This document shows, piece after piece, positions 25,173 to 33,363 of a DNA stretch of 64,000 nucleotides. The DNA lies in the NCBI RefSeq assembly GCF_024749165.1, contig NZ_CP087190.1:4933501-4997500 (forward strand), written 5' to 3'. The stretch is from Pseudomonas sp. B21-023. GTDB lineage: Bacteria; Pseudomonadota; Gammaproteobacteria; Pseudomonadales; Pseudomonadaceae. Every line of letters begins with the position of its first letter. The stretch's first letter is position 1. The position numbers and the translations under genes were made by a program. Under the pieces are notes generated by a model, which saw only the letters and a program-made list of their open reading frames with translations, ran no database searches and was not told the origin of the DNA.

Positions 25173-26222
25173 ATGACCCTGTCCCTCGACAGCGGCTGGC
25201 GCATGCCCGCCGAATGGGCCCGCCACGCCGCGACCTGGATGATCTGGCCGCACAATCAACCGCTGTGGGAGTCGGGCTGGGGCGTGACCCTGGCCGACGT
25301 GCAGCGCGACTACGCCCGGGTGGCCGCCGCCATCGCCCGCTTCGAGCCGGTGAAAATGGTGGTCGATCCGTCGGCCATGAACATCGCCCGCGAACTGTGC
25401 GGCGCCGGTATCGAACTGATCGAGCTGACCGTGGACGACAGCTGGTGCCGCGACAGCGGCCCGACCTTCCTGATCCACCCGCAACAGGGCGTGGCGGGCT
25501 TGAGCTGGCGCTTCAACGCCTGGGGCGGCAAATCCGAGCACGGCAAGGACCGCAGCCTGGCCCGGCGCATCCTCGACCACCTCGGCCTGGAAGGCCTGAG
25601 CACCCCGCTGTGCAACGAAGGCGGCGCCATCCATGTCGACGGCGAAGGCACCCTGATCACCACCGAATCGGTGCTGCTCAACCCCAATCGCAACCCGGGC
25701 CTGAGCAAGACGGATTTCGAGGATTGCTTCGCCCGCCTGTTGGGCATCCGCAAGACCATCTGGCTGCCGGGCGACCCGCAGTATGTGACCGGCGACATGA
25801 CTGACGGCCATGTCGATGGCGTGTGCGCCTTCGCCCGCCCCGGGGTACTGCTGGTCGACGCCACCCACGACCAGGGCTCGGTGTATGCCGAAGTGGCCCG
25901 CGAGAACCGCCGCGTGCTGGAACTGGCCACGGACGCCCAGGGCCGTTCGTTTGAACTGCTCGACCTGTTCGAGGCCACGGCGGCCGTGGACAGCGAAGCC
26001 GAAGTGTTCTGCGCCTCCTACACCAACTTCTACCTGGCCAACGGCGCGGTGATCATGCCGGCCTATGGCATCGACGCCGACCAGGCGGCCGCGCAGCAAC
26101 TGGCCCAGGCCTTCCCCGGTCGCGAAGTGGTACCGGTGCGCATCGACCATATCGCCCACGGCGGTGGCGGCATTCATTGCATCACCCAGCAGCAGCCGGC
26201 CTGGCAGGGAGCGCGCTCATGA
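25173..26222 (+). CDS. aguA: Agmatine deiminase (cytoplasmic)
   Basis: A 349-residue agmatine deiminase that converts agmatine to N-carbamoylputrescine and ammonia, the first step of arginine decarboxylase-derived putrescine formation and agmatine use. The pentein-fold motifs are present: TVDDSWCRDSGPTFLI (substrate Asp), FNAWGGKS, NEGGAIHVDGEG, MTDGHVDG (catalytic His) and the terminal HGGGGIHCITQQQP with the catalytic Cys. It has no signal peptide. It starts the operon, and its stop overlaps the aguB start (ATGA). Confidence 0.95.
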   Translation: MTLSLDSGWRMPAEWARHAATWMIWPHNQPLWESGWGVTLADVQRDYARVAAAIARFEPVKMVVDPSAMNIARELCGAGIELIELTVDDSWCRDSGPTFLIHPQQGVAGLSWRFNAWGGKSEHGKDRSLARRILDHLGLEGLSTPLCNEGGAIHVDGEGTLITTESVLLNPNRNPGLSKTDFEDCFARLLGIRKTIWLPGDPQYVTGDMTDGHVDGVCAFARPGVLLVDATHDQGSVYAEVARENRRVLELATDAQGRSFELLDLFEATAAVDSEAEVFCASYTNFYLANGAVIMPAYGIDADQAAAQQLAQAFPGREVVPVRIDHIAHGGGGIHCITQQQPAWQGARS

Positions 26223-27115
26223 GCACGCTGCGCATCGCCACCACGCAAATGGCCTGCAGCTGGGACCTGCCGGCCAACCTCGAGCGCGCCGAGCAACTGG
26301 TGCGCCAGGCCGCTGCCCAGGGTGCCCAGGTGATCCTGTTGCAGGAGCTGTTCGCCACCCCGTACTTCTGCATCGAGCAGTGCCACAGCCACCAGGCCCT
26401 GGCCCAGGACTACCACGACAGCCCGCTGCTCAAGCGCTTCGCCGCGCTGGCCAAGGAACTGGGCGTGGTCCTGCCACTTAGCTGGTACGAACGAGCCGGC
26501 AACGCCTTCTTCAACTCGCTGACCGTGGCCGATGCCGACGGCCGCCTGCTGGGCGTGTATCGCAAGACCCACATCCCCAACGCCATCGGCTACCAGGAAA
26601 AGGAATACTTCAGCCCCGGCGACACCGGTTTCAAGGTCTGGGACACCGCCTTCGGTCGCCTTGGCATCGGCATCTGCTGGGACCAGTGGTTCCCCGAGAC
26701 CGCCCGTTGCCTGGCGCTGATGGGCGCCGAAGTGCTGCTGTTCCCCACCGCCATCGGCTCGGAGCCTGGCGCCGCCGAACTGGATTCACGCGACCATTGG
26801 CAGATGGCCATGCGTGGCCATGCCGCCGCCAACCTGCTGCCAGTGGTGGCCGCCAACCGCGTCGGTCATGAAGTGGCGCGCAGCGACGACAGCCTGAGCA
26901 TGCGCTTCTACGGCTCGTCGTTCATCTGCGACCACAAAGGCGCCCTGCTCGCCGAAGCCGATCGCGACAGCAGCGGCGTCTGGCTGCACGACCTGGACCT
27001 GGCGCGCATGCGCGAAGACCGCCTGAGCTGGGGCATCTACCGCGACCGCCGCCCCGCCATGTATGCGCCGCTGCTGACCCTTGACGGCCGAACCCCACAG
27101 ACTGCGAGGGCCTGA
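26219..27115 (+). CDS. aguB: N-carbamoylputrescine amidohydrolase
   Basis: A 298-residue nitrilase-superfamily enzyme that hydrolyses N-carbamoylputrescine to putrescine, carbon dioxide and ammonia. The Glu-Lys-Cys triad is visible as QELFATPYFC, YRKTHIPNAIGYQEK and GIGICWDQWFPETAR near residues 41, 119 and 156. The start overlaps the aguA stop by 4 bp, so the two are translationally coupled, and the pair forms the complete agmatine-to-putrescine route. Confidence 0.95.
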   Translation: MSTLRIATTQMACSWDLPANLERAEQLVRQAAAQGAQVILLQELFATPYFCIEQCHSHQALAQDYHDSPLLKRFAALAKELGVVLPLSWYERAGNAFFNSLTVADADGRLLGVYRKTHIPNAIGYQEKEYFSPGDTGFKVWDTAFGRLGIGICWDQWFPETARCLALMGAEVLLFPTAIGSEPGAAELDSRDHWQMAMRGHAAANLLPVVAANRVGHEVARSDDSLSMRFYGSSFICDHKGALLAEADRDSSGVWLHDLDLARMREDRLSWGIYRDRRPAMYAPLLTLDGRTPQTARA

Positions 27116-27118
27116 ACC

Positions 27119-28213
27119 ATGCCAAGCCGTCCATCGAAACTGCTCGCCATCGCCGCGCTGGTGGCCTGCGCCGGTATTGCCCAGGCCGAGCAGGACGCCC
27201 TGCGCCTGTACAACTGGGCCGACTACTTTGCCGAGGACACCCTCAAGCGTTTTACCGCCGAAACCGGCATCCCGGTGATCTACGACGTCATGGACGGCAG
27301 CGAGGTGCTCGAGGCCAAGCTGATGTCCGGGCGCAGCGGCTACGACCTGGTATTTCCCGGCGACACCGTGGCCGAACGGCTGATGCGCGCCGGCAGCCTG
27401 CAGCCACTGGATCGCAAGCAACTGACTGCGCTCGACGATATCGAGCCCGGCCTGCGCCAGTTGCACGACCGCTACCCCAAGGCCAGCCAGGCCACCGTGC
27501 CCTACACCTGGGGCACCATCGGCCTGACCATGGACGCGAAGAAAATCCGCGAGCGCCTGCCCGACGCCCCGCTCGACAGCCTCGACCTGCTGTTCAAGCC
27601 GGAGCTGGCGGCCAAGTTCGCCGACTGCGGCATCTCGATGATCGACTCGCCCGACGAAGTGCTGGCCGTGGTGCTTCACTACCTGGGCCGCGAGCCGCGC
27701 AGCGCCAAACGTGAAGACCTGGCCGCCGCCAGCGAGCTGCTCAAGGGCATCCGCCCGTACGTGCGCAAGCTGCAGTCGCAACCGGTCACCGAGCTGGTCA
27801 ATGGCAACACCTGCCTGTCGCTGGGCTACAGCGGCGACGTGATCCAGGCCCAGCGCACCGCCGAAGCCGCGGGCAAGGCCATCGACTTCCAGTACCGCGT
27901 GCCTCGCGAAGGCACCACGGTGTGGATGGACACCATGGCCATCCCCGCCGATGCCAAGCACCCGGAGTACGCCTATCGTTTCATCAACTTCGTCATGCGC
28001 CCGGAGAACATGGCCGCGATCAGCAACTTCACCGGCTACCCCACCGCCAGTGCCAAGGCCCGGTCGCAGGTGGACGCGCGCCTGCGTGACAACCCGGACA
28101 TCTACCTCAGCGATGCCACCTTCACCCGCTTGATCCCGGGCAAGGACATCCCCCAGGCCGACATGCGTGCGCGCATGCGTGTCTGGACCCGTTTCAAGAC
28201 CGCACAGGACTGA
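27119..28213 (+). CDS. PotF/SpuD-family polyamine-binding protein
   Basis: A 364-residue periplasmic binding protein with a 23-residue Sec signal peptide ending AQA|E. It matches PotF/SpuD: LRLYNWADYFAEDTL, DEVLAVVL, SLGYSGDVIQAQ and TVWMDTMAIPADAKHP carry positions corresponding to the polyamine-contacting Trp, Glu and Asp residues. One PotF contact serine looks replaced by Asp (FPGDTVAERL), so the ligand may not be plain putrescine. It lies 3 bp after aguB and 4 bp before the Tat deiminase. No permease or ATPase gene accompanies it, so it must use a transporter encoded elsewhere or act in sensing. Confidence 0.87.
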   Translation: MPSRPSKLLAIAALVACAGIAQAEQDALRLYNWADYFAEDTLKRFTAETGIPVIYDVMDGSEVLEAKLMSGRSGYDLVFPGDTVAERLMRAGSLQPLDRKQLTALDDIEPGLRQLHDRYPKASQATVPYTWGTIGLTMDAKKIRERLPDAPLDSLDLLFKPELAAKFADCGISMIDSPDEVLAVVLHYLGREPRSAKREDLAAASELLKGIRPYVRKLQSQPVTELVNGNTCLSLGYSGDVIQAQRTAEAAGKAIDFQYRVPREGTTVWMDTMAIPADAKHPEYAYRFINFVMRPENMAAISNFTGYPTASAKARSQVDARLRDNPDIYLSDATFTRLIPGKDIPQADMRARMRVWTRFKTAQD

Positions 28214-28217
28214 CCCC

Positions 28218-29342
28218 ATGCCCACCCGCCGCACTTTCCTCCAACACATGAGCGTCGTCGCCGGCCTCGGTGCTGCCGCCAGCTTCGGCCTGCCCTTCGG
28301 CAGCGGCAGCGCCCGCGCCAGCGAAGCAGGCCGCTGGTTCATGCCCGACGAGGGTGAGCCGCACCAGCGCGGCTACATCGCCTTCGGCGCCCAGGACGCC
28401 ATCTGGGAAGACTTCACCGAAGACGTCCAGGCCGCCCTCGGGCGCATCGCCCGCGCCATCGCTGCCTACCAGCCGGTGACAGTGTTCTGCCGCGCCAGCG
28501 AACGCGACATTGCCGAGGAGGAATGCGGCAGCCACAACATTACCTATGTCGAGACCGAGCTGGACGATATCTGGATGCGCGATATCGGCGCCAACTTCGT
28601 GGTCGATGACGATGGCGCCCTGGGCGCCGTGGACTTCAATTTCAATGGCTGGGGCGGCAAGCAGCAACATCGCCATGACGCCAAGCTCGCAGCCCGCGTC
28701 GCCAAGCTGACTGGCGCCCGGTACCAGCAGAGCGAGCTGGTGGGCGAAGGCGGCGGTATCGAAGTGGACGGCCATGGCACCGGGATCATGACCGAGAGCA
28801 GCTGGATCAACGGTAATCGCAACCCCGGCTGGAGCAAGGCCCAGGTCGAGGCGGAGCTGAAGGAGCGGTTGGGGCTGCGCAAGATCATCTGGCTGCCGGG
28901 CATCAAGGGCAAGGACATCACTGATGCCCACGTGGACTTCTATGCCCGCTTTGCCGCGCCCGGCGTGGTGGTGGCAAACCTGGACAACGATCCCGACTCC
29001 TACGACCACGAGGTGACACTCAAGCACCTCGAGATCCTGCGCAACGCCACCGATGCCGACGGGCGCAAGCTAAAGGTGCATACGCTGTCGCCGCCCTTGA
29101 AACCAAGGCGCAGCAAGTTCAACGAGGACAATCCTGATTTCGCGGCGGGGTATATCAATTACTTCGTGATCAACGGTGCGGTGATCGCCCCGCAGTTCGG
29201 GGACCGCAGTGCCGATGAGCAGGCGCGGGCGTTGCTGGTGAAGCTGTACCCAGGGCGCAAGGTGGTGCAATTGGACATCGACGCCATTGCGGCGGGAGGG
29301 GGCGGGATTCACTGCGTGACCAACCAGTGCCCGGCGGTTTAG
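28218..29342 (+). CDS. Tat-exported agmatine deiminase-family protein
   Basis: A 374-residue second agmatine deiminase homologue. The N-terminus has a twin-arginine signal (TRRTFLQHMSVVAGLGAAAS, cut near ARA|SEA), so the folded protein is probably sent to the periplasm. Catalytic motifs are intact: ELDDIWMRDIGANF, NFNGWGGK, GEGGGIEVDGHG, ITDAHVDFYARF and GGGGIHCVTNQ with the active Cys. It is last in the operon, 4 bp after the binding protein. Paralogy to aguA is clear, and its native substrate may be agmatine or another guanidino compound. This protein has no characterised counterpart that I know of. Confidence 0.85.
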   Translation: MPTRRTFLQHMSVVAGLGAAASFGLPFGSGSARASEAGRWFMPDEGEPHQRGYIAFGAQDAIWEDFTEDVQAALGRIARAIAAYQPVTVFCRASERDIAEEECGSHNITYVETELDDIWMRDIGANFVVDDDGALGAVDFNFNGWGGKQQHRHDAKLAARVAKLTGARYQQSELVGEGGGIEVDGHGTGIMTESSWINGNRNPGWSKAQVEAELKERLGLRKIIWLPGIKGKDITDAHVDFYARFAAPGVVVANLDNDPDSYDHEVTLKHLEILRNATDADGRKLKVHTLSPPLKPRRSKFNEDNPDFAAGYINYFVINGAVIAPQFGDRSADEQARALLVKLYPGRKVVQLDIDAIAAGGGGIHCVTNQCPAV

Positions 29343-29349
29343 CGCAATT

Positions 29350-29374
29350 GCCGGGGCTGGCGCGCCGCCCCGGC
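29350..29374 (+). terminator. Hairpin between agu operon and OmpA-like gene
   Basis: GCCGGGGC and GCCCCGGC form a perfect 8-bp stem with a 9-base loop just after the deiminase stop. Only ATCTTC follows, so it is a weak + strand terminator that could also serve the convergent gene. Confidence 0.55.
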
Positions 29375-29390
29375 ATCTTCAAGCTGGCGC

Positions 29391-30110
29391 TTATGGATAC
29401 TGCTGCACGGTGCCTTGCTGGTCATACTGCTGGCCCGGGATCGGCTTCAGGTTGACCTCGACCCGACGGTTCTGCGCACGGCCATTGGCGTCGGCGTTGC
29501 TGGCGATCGGCTGGTCCGGGCCCATGCCACGCACGCTGACCCGCGACGGGTCCACCCCCTGCGAGGTCAGGTAGGTGCTGACCGACTGGGCGCGGCGCTG
29601 CGACAGGTCCATGTTGTGCTGGCGGCTGCCGGTGCTGTCGGTGAAACCGACCACCTCAATGGTGTTCTGGTTGAACTGCTTGAACGAGTTGGCCAGGTTG
29701 TTCAGCGGCGAGTAGAAGCTTGGGGCAATGTTCGCCGAATCGGTGGCGAAGGTAATGTTGCCCGGCATGATCAGTTTGATCTGATCACCCTGGCGCTGTA
29801 CTTCGACGCCGGTATTGGCCATCTGCGCCCGCAGCTCGGCTTCCTGCTTGTCGGCGTAGTAGCCGTAACCGGCAGCGGCGGCACCGACCGCGGCGGCGCC
29901 GATCAATGCGCCCTTGCCACGGTTGTTGTGGTCGATGGCGGCACCGGCGATGGCGCCGGCCAGCGCGCCCAGGCCACCATACTTGGCGGTCTTGCTCATC
30001 CCTGTGGAGCCCTGCGCCTGGCCCTGGCTGTCATACGGGTTGGGGCTGGCACAACCAGACATCAGTGCGGCGGCGGTAGCGACGATAATCAGACGACGCA
30101 TGGTGAACAT
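29391..30110 (-). CDS. OmpA-family outer-membrane lipoprotein with glycine zipper (YiaD-type)
   Basis: A 239-residue lipoprotein. The signal ends at the lipobox LMSGC, then a glycine-zipper segment (YGGLGALAGAIAGAAIDHNN, GALIGAAAVGAAAAGYG) and a C-terminal OmpA domain that binds peptidoglycan: NITFATDSANI, VVGFTDSTGSRQHNMDLSQRRAQSVSTYL and NRRVEVNLKP. The ATG at 30110, with AGGAG 7 bases upstream, is preferred over 30134. It probably fixes the outer membrane to the wall. Single gene, convergent with the agu operon. Confidence 0.9.
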   Translation of the reverse strand: MFTMRRLIIVATAAALMSGCASPNPYDSQGQAQGSTGMSKTAKYGGLGALAGAIAGAAIDHNNRGKGALIGAAAVGAAAAGYGYYADKQEAELRAQMANTGVEVQRQGDQIKLIMPGNITFATDSANIAPSFYSPLNNLANSFKQFNQNTIEVVGFTDSTGSRQHNMDLSQRRAQSVSTYLTSQGVDPSRVSVRGMGPDQPIASNADANGRAQNRRVEVNLKPIPGQQYDQQGTVQQYP

Positions 30111-30205
30111 GGACAAGCTCCTACTGAAATTCAAAAGTGCAGCGGATCGACTACGGATCTATGCCAGCCTTGGATTGCAGCGCAGCGGAAAAATTCCATG
30201 AAACC

Positions 30206-30850
30206 TCAGGCGCGCACGAAGGGGTTCTCGCGCATCTCGTCGCCGAGGCGGGTGTCCGGGCCATGGCCGGTCACCACGATGGCGTCCTCATCCAGGCGGT
30301 ACAGCCGTTCCTTGATGGAACGAACGATAGCCCGCTGATCGCCTCCCCACAAATCGGTGCGCCCGACACCACGGCGGAACAAGGTATCGCCGGCGATCAG
30401 CAATTTGTGCTCGGCGAACCAGAAACTCATCGAACCCGGCGTGTGCCCGGGGGTGTGCAACGCCACGCCGCAGCCGCAGGCCAGCGCCTCGTCGTCGCTC
30501 AGCCAGCGGTCCGGCGACGGTACCGGCGTATAGGGCACGCCGAACATCTGGCACTGCATTTCCAGGTTTTCCCACAGAGGCTGGTCGGCCTTGTGCAGGT
30601 GCAGCGTGGCGCCGGTCAGCTCCTTGAGCCTGCCCGAGGCGAGGAAATGGTCGAAGTGCGCGTGAGTGTGGATGATGCTCACCAGGGTCAGGCCATGATG
30701 CTGCAGGCGGGCGAGGATCTTCTGCTCGTCCCCGCCTGGGTCGACGACGATGGCGTGCTTGCTGACCGGGTCACCGATCAAGGTGCAGTTGCACTGCAAG
30801 GGGCCGACGGGGAAGGTTTCGCGGATGAGGCTAACGGGCAATGGGGTCAT
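30206..30850 (-). CDS. Metallo-beta-lactamase-fold hydrolase (glyoxalase II-like)
   Basis: A 214-residue MBL-fold protein with the HTHAHFDHFLASG zinc motif, HTPGHTPGSMSFWF, the bridging Asp in LLIAGDTLFRRGVGRTDLWGGD, and the last His in VVTGHGPDTRLGDE. This is the YcbL/GloC group, small type II glyoxalases that hydrolyse S-lactoylglutathione or related thioesters; substrate specificity is not proven. It is monocistronic, 68 bp after the kinase gene end, and may be separately expressed. Confidence 0.85.
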   Translation of the reverse strand: MTPLPVSLIRETFPVGPLQCNCTLIGDPVSKHAIVVDPGGDEQKILARLQHHGLTLVSIIHTHAHFDHFLASGRLKELTGATLHLHKADQPLWENLEMQCQMFGVPYTPVPSPDRWLSDDEALACGCGVALHTPGHTPGSMSFWFAEHKLLIAGDTLFRRGVGRTDLWGGDQRAIVRSIKERLYRLDEDAIVVTGHGPDTRLGDEMRENPFVRA

Positions 30851-30919
30851 CGTTCTGGGACTCGGTACAGTCGATAGAGGGAGCGAATATGACCATGGTC
30901 CAGCTTGCCTCTCACCAAA

Positions 30920-31612
30920 TCAAGGCAGATACAACCTGAACAACCCGCCCCCCAGCGTCCCGCCATTGGCGATCTCGATCCGCCCACGCACGCCATTGCG
31001 CTCGTGCAACGCGGCAATCCGCGCCGCGAAATACAGCCCCAATCCGGTACTGCCACTCTGCGAATCGATGCCCTGCACGTAGTCATGCTGGCGTTCGAGC
31101 ATGCGCTGTGGATAACCGGCGCCGTCGTCGTTGACGCTGATCACCAGCTGCTCGCGCTCTTCCTCGATGCTGATCAACAAGGCGTGGCCAGCATAGCGGA
31201 TGGCGTTGGTGAGGACATTGGCCACCACCGAGGCGACCAGTTCACGGTCGAAGAAACCCAACGGGCTTTCGGTCTCGATACGCCAGGTAGCGAGGATGTC
31301 GCGGTGCTTGATCACGTCTTCCTGGGCCGCCAGCTGGGCCTCGATGAAGTCGTCCAGCTCATGATAGTCCGGGCAGATGGGCAACTGGTTGACGCCCAGC
31401 TTGTACAGCCCCAGCAACTGCACCAGCATGCCGTTCAAGTGGCTGAGTTCGTGCTCCACCACGCCCTGCTCGGTACCGCCGCGCAGCTCTTCGGGCAGGC
31501 GCGCCAGCCATTGACTGTGGGCGTGGGTCAGCGCCGAGAGGGAGTTTTTCAGGTCGTGCACGGTGGAGGCGATCACCGTGGAAAAATCCAGCCCCTGGTT
31601 ATCCTGGTTCAT
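30920..31612 (-). CDS. Soluble histidine kinase
   Basis: A 230-residue kinase with no membrane segment or sensor domain. The phospho-acceptor helix carries HDLKNSLSALTHAHSQW (His near residue 19), the N-box is VVANVLTNAIRYAGHALLI, and the ATP-binding G-boxes are DDGAGYPQRM and STGLGLYFAARI. The whole protein is only an acceptor helix and a catalytic domain, so it probably receives input through a partner. Its ATG overlaps the stop of the receiver-TPR gene (ATGA), which identifies the partner. Possibly equivalent to PA2571 of P. aeruginosa, from memory. Confidence 0.82.
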   Translation of the reverse strand: MNQDNQGLDFSTVIASTVHDLKNSLSALTHAHSQWLARLPEELRGGTEQGVVEHELSHLNGMLVQLLGLYKLGVNQLPICPDYHELDDFIEAQLAAQEDVIKHRDILATWRIETESPLGFFDRELVASVVANVLTNAIRYAGHALLISIEEEREQLVISVNDDGAGYPQRMLERQHDYVQGIDSQSGSTGLGLYFAARIAALHERNGVRGRIEIANGGTLGGGLFRLYLP

Positions 31613-33216
31613 GCGCCAAAGACCCGGATGTGCAGTTTGCGGTAACGGTCATAGCGGCTGTCGCTGGCGGGAATCCCGGCCACGCTGGTGAGGCAGTCGC
31701 GGCACTCCTGCATCAACCCCGGCGGTGGCGTCTCGCCGCCGATGCGCAGCAGCGCCTGGGCGGTGTTCAGGGCGATACTGATGTTCTTCGGCTGCAGCGA
31801 CAGCGCCTTGCGGAACATGCCCAGCGCCTCGTTGAGCTGGCCACCCTGGTAGCTGCGCACGCCCTGGCGGTTGAGGTCCACGGCTTCGGTCACCGCCCCC
31901 AGCACCAGCGGGTCGTCGGTGAGTTTGGCGACGCTCTGCATGACCTTGGGGTCGTCCCCGTAGGTTTCCACGCAGCCCTTGAGGATAGAGGTGCCCGCCG
32001 CGTCCTGACCGAGTTGCTGCAACTGCTTGGCCACCGTCAGCGCCGCCTCGACGGAGAAGAACTGATCCATTTTTTCCAGGCGCAGCATCGCCTGCTCGGT
32101 GAGCTTGGCGGCGGTATCCGGGTCACCGGCCTGCTGCAGGCTGGCGGCCTTCATCAAGCGGGCGCGCACCTGCAGGCCCTGGTCCTCGACGTTCTCCTTG
32201 GCCACCTCGCTGAGCACGGTGTTGATTTCCACCCGGGTACGCGCATCGAGACCGTTGCCGGTGTTCTTGCTCATCAGCGCCTGGACCAGGCCGAGATTGC
32301 TTTCGGCGTCCTTGTAGCGCGAACTCTGCCCCTGATTGACCGCATGGCGATACGCCTTGGACGCGCTTTCGAAGTCGGCGTTGTCCAGCGCCAGCTTGCC
32401 CAGCGCGGCCTGGCGGCGCACCGCGAGCGGCGACAGGCGCACAGCCTCCTCGAGCATGTGCTGGGCGCGCTTGGTTTCGCCCTGGGCCACCAGCACGTCA
32501 GCCATGCCATCGTACAGGTTGGGCATGATCGGGAAAGCCTTGAGGGCCTGCTCGTAAACACCCTGGGCCTGGGCGTTCTGGCCGCGCTTGTGCAACAGGC
32601 TGCCGAGCGCCGCGTAGGCCCAGGGCTGTGGGCGGCTGGCCAGGATGTTCTTGAGGAACTTCTCCAGTTCGTCGAAACGATTGAGGTCGCGCAGGGCATC
32701 GGCGCGATAGCGCAGGCACAACGGGGCGAACCGCGGGTCTTTCTTGCACAACTCGGCGCAGGCGGCGAGCACCTCGGCCGGGCGGCTGCGATCCAGGGCC
32801 TGGAGGATGGGCTTGAGCAAGGTCTTGCGCTGGGTCAGCTTCTCGAGACGCTGGGCCAGGCCCACGCGGTTGAAGGGCTTGGTCAGGTAGGCGTCGGGTT
32901 CGTGCTCGATGGCGCTGAGCACGATGGACTGGCTACTTTCAGCGGTGACCATGATGAACACGCATTCATGGCTGATGAGCTTGTCGAGAATCAGGTCCTC
33001 GAGTACCTGCTGGCCATTCTTCTTGCCATCACCCAGGTGGAAATCCTGAAGGATGAAGTCGTAGCGTTTCTGCCCGCACATGCGCAGTGCCTGTTCGCCA
33101 CTGTCGGCGGTGTCCACGTCGCGTACACCCAGCTCGCGAAGCATCGAGCGGGTCGAGGTGCGGAAGTCGGTAAAGTCGTCGACGATCAGAAAGCTTTTTT
33201 GCCCGTACTGCAGCAT
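31609..33216 (-). CDS. Response regulator with TPR output domain
   Basis: A 535-residue protein. Residues 1-125 are a receiver domain: SFLIVDDFTDFR acidic pair, FILQDFHLGDG phospho-acceptor Asp, MVTAES Thr and YLTKPFN Lys. The rest is helical repeat, at least eight TPR-like units such as WAYAALGSLLHKRGQNAQAQGVYEQAL and LNEALGMFRKAL. There is no DNA-binding, GGDEF or EAL domain, so output is by protein-protein contact. The start at 33216 (MLQYGQ) matches receiver families; the longer frame is not needed. The downstream kinase overlaps it by 4 bp. Confidence 0.85.
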   Translation of the reverse strand: MLQYGQKSFLIVDDFTDFRTSTRSMLRELGVRDVDTADSGEQALRMCGQKRYDFILQDFHLGDGKKNGQQVLEDLILDKLISHECVFIMVTAESSQSIVLSAIEHEPDAYLTKPFNRVGLAQRLEKLTQRKTLLKPILQALDRSRPAEVLAACAELCKKDPRFAPLCLRYRADALRDLNRFDELEKFLKNILASRPQPWAYAALGSLLHKRGQNAQAQGVYEQALKAFPIMPNLYDGMADVLVAQGETKRAQHMLEEAVRLSPLAVRRQAALGKLALDNADFESASKAYRHAVNQGQSSRYKDAESNLGLVQALMSKNTGNGLDARTRVEINTVLSEVAKENVEDQGLQVRARLMKAASLQQAGDPDTAAKLTEQAMLRLEKMDQFFSVEAALTVAKQLQQLGQDAAGTSILKGCVETYGDDPKVMQSVAKLTDDPLVLGAVTEAVDLNRQGVRSYQGGQLNEALGMFRKALSLQPKNISIALNTAQALLRIGGETPPPGLMQECRDCLTSVAGIPASDSRYDRYRKLHIRVFGA

Positions 33217-33363
33217 CAACACGACCTGTATTGGAAGAAGTGGGAAGTGGCGCATGGCGATGCGTATCGCCGAAAAGTGTATCGGCAGCGGATCGGAAAA
33301 GATGAGCCCGGAACGGCGATAGCCTTGTGCCGCTATCTTACCGGCCGCCCCTGCCGTAAACCA

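Noticed and set aside
26786..28342. A 518-residue minus-strand frame
   Set aside because: Antisense to the agu operon with no domain, low complexity and no ribosome-binding site.
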